From Alphaproteobacteria bacterium UBA6038 (lineage in GTDB: Bacteria > Pseudomonadota > Alphaproteobacteria > Micropepsales > Micropepsaceae), in contig DIZC01000084.1 of assembly GCA_002429315.1 (NCBI GenBank), positions 1 to 8,482 on the forward strand: a stretch of DNA of 8,482 bases, read 5' to 3'. The notes beneath the pieces are model-generated. The model worked only from the letters and a program-made list of their open reading frames with translations, had not been told where the DNA came from and did no database searches. A program made the position numbers and the translations under genes. This document shows positions 5,791 through 8,482 of this stretch, piece after piece; the stretch's first letter is position 1, and every line of letters starts with the position of its first letter.

Positions 5791-6714
5791 ATGGCGCGGA
5801 ATTCCATTCTCCGGCTGGCGCGCGACTGCAATGCCTTCATGCATTGCAGGGACAATCTCGCGTTCCTGCGCCCGCTGGCCGACGCGAGCATGCAGCTCAT
5901 CGTCACCTCGCCGCCCTACAACATCGGCAAGTCCTACGAGGCGCGCTCACCGCTCGACACCTACATCCAGGCGCAGGCGCAGGTGATTTCCGAATGCGTG
6001 CGCCTGCTGAAGCCCGGCGGCTCGCTGTGCTGGCAGGTTGGCAATCACGTGGCGAACGGCGAGATCGTGCCGCTCGACATCGCGCTTTGGCCCGTGTTCC
6101 GCGAGCACGGGCTGAAGCTGCGCAACCGCATCGTCTGGCATTTCGAGCACGGGCTGCATTGCAGCAAGCGGCTCTCCGGGCGTTACGAGACGATCCTGTG
6201 GTTCACCAAGGGCGAGGATTACGCGTTCAACCTGGACGCCATTCGCGTGCCCTCGAAATATCCCGGCAAGAAATACTTCAAGGGACCGAAGGCGGGGCAG
6301 CTGTCCGGCAATCCGCTCGGCAAGAACCCCGGCGACGTGTGGGTGATCCCCAACGTGAAGAACAATCACGTGGAGAAGACGGTTCACCCCTGCCAATTTC
6401 CCGTAGAGTTGATCGAGCGGCTGGTGCTGGCGCTGACCAGGCCGGGCGATGCCGTTCTCGATCCCTACATGGGGGTGGGCTCCAGCGTGGTGGCCGCGGT
6501 GAAGCATGGCCGCGTGGGCTACGGCTGCGACATTGTGCAGGAATATGTCGATATCGCATGGGAGCGCCTCCACGCGCTGAAAGCCGGCACCCTGCGCACC
6601 CGGCCGATGCACAAGCCGGTGTATGATCCCACCAAACCCAACGGTGGACATGTGCGCGAGCCGGAAGCGGCGGAGCCGCACATGGTGCTTCCATTCAAGC
6701 GCCCGGCCGGTTGA
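5791..6714 (+). CDS. Type II DNA methyltransferase, beta class, SPPY type (partner of the BglII/BstYI-like enzyme)
   Basis: This enzyme transfers a methyl group from S-adenosylmethionine to an exocyclic amino group of DNA and so protects the host from the adjacent nuclease. The catalytic motif TSPPY sits at residues 39-43 (LIVTSPPYNIGKSYE). The SAM-binding motif DPYMGVGSS lies at 224-232, preceded by HPCQFPVELIERL (199-211) and followed by the acidic Asp247 in YGCD. The order, catalytic motif first and SAM motif last, defines the beta class. The variable middle (about 115-190) is the presumed target-recognition region. SPPY occurs in N4-cytosine and some N6-adenine enzymes. N4-cytosine is the better guess, because the methyltransferases of the related BglII and BamHI systems are known as N4-cytosine enzymes. 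The 307-residue length is usual. Codon use is as GC-rich as the chromosome (about 70% in one 60-base sample), unlike its partner gene. A long open frame at 5748-6626 is its shadow. Confidence 0.93.
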   Translation: MARNSILRLARDCNAFMHCRDNLAFLRPLADASMQLIVTSPPYNIGKSYEARSPLDTYIQAQAQVISECVRLLKPGGSLCWQVGNHVANGEIVPLDIALWPVFREHGLKLRNRIVWHFEHGLHCSKRLSGRYETILWFTKGEDYAFNLDAIRVPSKYPGKKYFKGPKAGQLSGNPLGKNPGDVWVIPNVKNNHVEKTVHPCQFPVELIERLVLALTRPGDAVLDPYMGVGSSVVAAVKHGRVGYGCDIVQEYVDIAWERLHALKAGTLRTRPMHKPVYDPTKPNGGHVREPEAAEPHMVLPFKRPAG

Positions 6715-6715
6715 C

Positions 6716-7423
6716 GTGAAGATCGTCGAGATTTTCAGTCATCGGAACGGCCTCGACATTCTCGAAAGTCCAAAATTCACTCCGGCATTCCAAGAATTTA
6801 TGGACGTACTACGCGGGCTGCCGCCATACCGCGCAGCGCAAGCCAAGAAGACTTCCGCTTCGCATGTCATTGCGCCCGGAGCGATGAACCGCTGGCTCGA
6901 CAACGAGCTATGCGTGAAACGCGATTGGGACTGGCATCCACTGATCATTGACGCCGATCCGAACGACAAGCAGCGGAGCAGCCAGTTACGTTCCGATTTC
7001 CGGAAAAACCGAATCGAGGTCGAGGTTCAGTTCGGCAACGTCGCCCGCTATGCCTACGATGTGTACAAGATGGCGATCTCGATGGCGCTGGGTCATGCCG
7101 ACGTTGGCATCCAGGTCGTCTGCACGAAAAAATTTGCGGCGATTACCGGCGGCAATATCGCCTATTTCGAGCGCGCGATGAGAGAGCTGGAGAAGTCACG
7201 CCTTACCCTTATCGTGCCGCTAATCGTCATCGGTATCGAACCCGAGAAGTGGATCATCGACGCCTATCCTCCCGAATCGGATGCGCCGAATGTCACCCGG
7301 ACGACTGTCAACGAAGCGCGAAAGAAACGTGGCAAGCCACCGGTCCCGGATATTGGCGACGACGAAACGTCTCTTGGCGTCCGGGACGTGATCGAGATCG
7401 CAAAACGCGTCGCGAGAGCCTAA
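6716..7423 (+). CDS. Type II restriction endonuclease, BglII/BstYI family
   Basis: This is a DNA-cutting enzyme that should recognise a GATC-centred hexamer. The product is 235 residues (BglII 223, BstYI 203). The N-terminus MKIVEIFSHRNGLDIL closely resembles what I recall of BstYI (MRIVEVYSHLNGLEYI). The segment SDFRKNRIEVEVQFGN carries Asp94, Glu103 and Gln105, with exactly the spacing of the BglII active site (Asp84, Glu93, Gln95). It is followed by ARYAYDVYKMAISMAL and, later, LTLIVPLIVIGIEPE, both BstYI-like. BglII cuts AGATCT and BstYI cuts RGATCY; which of these applies here is inferred, not shown. The GTG at 6716 is chosen because it places the conserved N-terminus first and lies 1 nt after the methyltransferase stop (TGACGTG). 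There is no clear Shine-Dalgarno, so translation is probably coupled to and below that of the methyltransferase. The C-terminal 40 or so residues (from about 195) extend beyond BstYI. GC is lower than in the methyltransferase gene (about 52% in one 60-base sample). Confidence 0.88.
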   Translation: MKIVEIFSHRNGLDILESPKFTPAFQEFMDVLRGLPPYRAAQAKKTSASHVIAPGAMNRWLDNELCVKRDWDWHPLIIDADPNDKQRSSQLRSDFRKNRIEVEVQFGNVARYAYDVYKMAISMALGHADVGIQVVCTKKFAAITGGNIAYFERAMRELEKSRLTLIVPLIVIGIEPEKWIIDAYPPESDAPNVTRTTVNEARKKRGKPPVPDIGDDETSLGVRDVIEIAKRVARA

Positions 7424-7536
7424 CGCACGGCGCGCAACACCACGCGGCTGGAGAGGAGGAAGGTTGTGCCGGCGAGGGTGCTGCAGGCGAGCGCGAGGGA
7501 TTGTTCAGCGGCGCGGTTGAAGGAGTGACGCGGCAT
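7420..7536 (-). CDS. Possible 38-aa ORF or truncated remnant
   Basis: On the minus strand an ATG at 7536 opens 38 codons ending in TAG, whose last bases overlap the stop of the endonuclease gene. The product (SLALACSTLAGTTFLLSSRV in its middle, then VLRAVR) has one hydrophobic stretch that could be a membrane helix. There is no Shine-Dalgarno. It may be the C-terminal scar of a chromosomal gene cut by insertion of the accessory block, or may not be coding at all. Confidence 0.2.
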   Translation of the reverse strand: MPRHSFNRAAEQSLALACSTLAGTTFLLSSRVVLRAVR

Positions 7537-7625
7537 TTGCAGGACGGGGGCTATTCCCCAGTTTTACCGCTCGACCGCAAGAAAACGTCAGGAAAATCAA
7601 AGGCTTAAAAAATTTTCGTCTGGCT

Positions 7626-7656
7626 TTGTTTCCCCGGGCTGATTCTGGTGTAGGAT
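7626..7656 (+). promoter_or_regulatory. Weak candidate promoter of the last gene
   Basis: TTGTTT (7626-7631) and TAGGAT (7651-7656) are separated by 19 nt, which is longer than ideal. They lie in the only AT-rich stretch of the gap (7606-7617 is almost pure A/T), upstream of the ATG at 7695. The position is reasonable but the match is poor. Confidence 0.3.
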
Positions 7657-7694
7657 GTCTGCCTCAAAGTAAGAACAAAGGCATATGACGTATC

Positions 7695-7877
7695 ATGACT
7701 CAGGAAAATGGCGGCTTGCCCCAGCTCAACAATCCTCCACAAGCGGAAACCTGGCTGGAATCCGGCCTGAAGGAGGCGGCCGGCGCCGTGGCGGCGCTGT
7801 TCGCGGACGCCCGCACCATCGATCCGCGTACCGATGAATACGGCCACGCCGCAGCCGGGCCTATAGCGACGCGGTGA
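7695..7877 (+). CDS. N-terminal part of an unrecognised protein, apparently frameshifted
   Basis: No family recognised. The 60-codon ORF from ATG 7695 shows strong GC preference at third codon positions and encodes a helical-looking segment (ESGLKEAAGAVAALFADART). This coding signal runs to about codon 55 (DEYGHAAAG), after which the next ORF continues in the -1 frame with YSDAVTLLKASAKVGHTIAE. The last codons of this ORF (PIATR) therefore look like read-out in the wrong frame. A single lost base near 7857-7862 (gccgggcctat) would explain it. AAAGG at 7677-7681 is 13 nt from the ATG, so the ribosome binding site is weak. If rejoined, the protein would be about 246 residues. Confidence 0.55.
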   Translation: MTQENGGLPQLNNPPQAETWLESGLKEAAGAVAALFADARTIDPRTDEYGHAAAGPIATR

Positions 7878-8434
7878 CCCTGCTGAAGGCGAGCGCCAAG
7901 GTCGGGCACACCATCGCCGAGCTGCGCGGCAACAAATTCGAGCACACCATCAATGTGCGGCGGCAGGAGGTTTCCGCTGCCGGCGAGGCGGCGTCGCATG
8001 CGCCGACTGCGCCGGGTGCGCGCGTTCCTGGCCGGATTCGGCTCACCGACGGGCGCCTTTGCGTTTGGAGACCCGACAACAGGTGGAGCATCGTTCCGGA
8101 GGAGACCGATGCCAGCGACGCCGAAGCGCGTCCCCTTGCCGCCGCCACGCCGGCGCGTGCCGCCTCGCCACCCGAATGTGCCCCCGCTGAGCCGGCCCAC
8201 GAGACGGATGAGGACGGATACAGGCAGTATCAGGGCCGCGATTACGATCCGAACATCCGCCTCGCCGATGGCACCCACTTCGTTTGGGGCAAGGGCCGCA
8301 CCCATATCCCGGAGGACTGGGACGAAGAGGCGTGGCGCCGCGCGCAAGGTGAAACTGGCGGGACGGGTACCCCCACCCCAATTTCCGAAGGTTCGAATGG
8401 GAACTTTGGTCCTGCAAATGGCGCCGGCGGCTAA
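7874..8434 (+). CDS. C-terminal part of the unrecognised protein, with duplicated IRLxDG motif
   Basis: No family recognised. As an independent gene it would start at GTG 7874, overlapping the stop of the previous ORF as GTGA, which would permit coupled translation. More probably it is the continuation of that gene in another frame, because sensible coding (YSDAV) begins upstream of the GTG. After a helical N-terminus comes PGRIRLTDGRLCVWRPDNRW and, about 80 residues later, NIRLADGTHFVWGKGRTHIP, two copies of the same short motif. An Ala/Pro-rich linker separates them (about residues 85-110) and the tail is Gly/Asn-rich (NGNFGPANGAGG). There is no signal peptide or membrane segment in either part. 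The duplicated motif suggests two small beta-rich modules of unknown role. Confidence 0.6.
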   Translation: MTLLKASAKVGHTIAELRGNKFEHTINVRRQEVSAAGEAASHAPTAPGARVPGRIRLTDGRLCVWRPDNRWSIVPEETDASDAEARPLAAATPARAASPPECAPAEPAHETDEDGYRQYQGRDYDPNIRLADGTHFVWGKGRTHIPEDWDEEAWRRAQGETGGTGTPTPISEGSNGNFGPANGAGG

Positions 8435-8465
8435 AGCCCGGTCGATGAATTCGCGGACTCCTTAT

Positions 8466-8482
8466 CCTCCCCCGCCTGCGGG
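8466..8482. repeat. Second copy of the GC-rich palindrome (cut by window end)
   Basis: CCTCCCCCGC at 8466-8475 is identical to the left arm of the palindrome at 10-19. It is followed by CT and the first five bases (GCGGG) of the matching right arm, where the window ends. It lies 32 nt after the stop at 8434 and could also act as a terminator-like hairpin for that gene. Confidence 0.6.

Noticed and set aside
5748..6626. 292-codon plus-strand ORF overlapping the methyltransferase gene
   Set aside because: It is the +2-frame shadow of a clear methyltransferase. Its Arg/Ala-rich translation shows no domain and it would use the same control region.
6623..6715. 31-codon N-terminal extension of the endonuclease
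   Set aside because: It lies over the end of the methyltransferase gene, and the BstYI-like sequence begins exactly at the GTG at 6716.
7850..7865. Programmed -1 ribosomal frameshift in the last gene
   Set aside because: The local sequence gccgggcctat does not allow good re-pairing of tRNAs after a -1 slip, and no downstream stimulatory structure was obvious. A simple indel fits better.

Overview
The window comes from a GC-rich bacterial chromosome, most likely an alphaproteobacterium. The evidence is a 41-residue ribosomal protein L36 of the short zinc-free type directly upstream of a glcDEF glycolate oxidase operon, a TTGACA-N17-TAGGTT promoter, high GC at third codon positions, and copies of a CCTCCCCCGC/GCGGGGGAGG palindrome at both window ends. 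The order or genus cannot be fixed from the sequence.

Layout. Positions 1-3267 (minus strand) hold one operon, rpmJ-glcD-glcE-glcF. Its promoter is near-consensus, its junctions are tight (23 nt, 1-nt overlap, 1-nt gap), and glcF runs off the left edge. GlcD, GlcE and GlcF together form the FAD/iron-sulphur glycolate dehydrogenase that turns glycolate into glyoxylate. Divergently, 3405-4694 (plus) encodes a secreted MltB-type lytic murein transglycosylase with a C-terminal peptidoglycan-binding domain. Positions 4812-7423 form an accessory block with two arms diverging from a 73-bp control region. The left arm (minus) is a 68-aa protein followed in the same frame, after an amber stop, by a 228-aa protein of unknown function. 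The right arm (plus) is a beta-class SPPY-type DNA methyltransferase followed 1 nt later by a restriction endonuclease of the BglII/BstYI family. The D-x8-E-V-Q active site and the N-terminal sequence support this family, so a GATC-centred target (RGATCY-like) is predicted. Positions 7424-7694 contain only a possible 38-codon remnant ORF and a weak promoter. The last gene (7695-8434, plus) is unrecognised, appears frameshifted near 7857-7862, and carries a duplicated IRLxDGxxxVW motif.

How the parts relate. The left operon is ordinary metabolism coupled to a ribosomal protein gene. The restriction-modification block sits between housekeeping genes and has a base composition unlike them, except for the methyltransferase. 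It has no recognisable controller (C) gene. Its control region instead shows two overlapping -10 boxes in opposite directions and an inverted repeat whose right arm covers the methyltransferase ribosome binding site. This control region and the two uncharacterised left-arm genes are the most interesting part of the window. No stretch longer than 300 bases lacks a gene candidate; the longest gap is about 271 bp (7424-7694).
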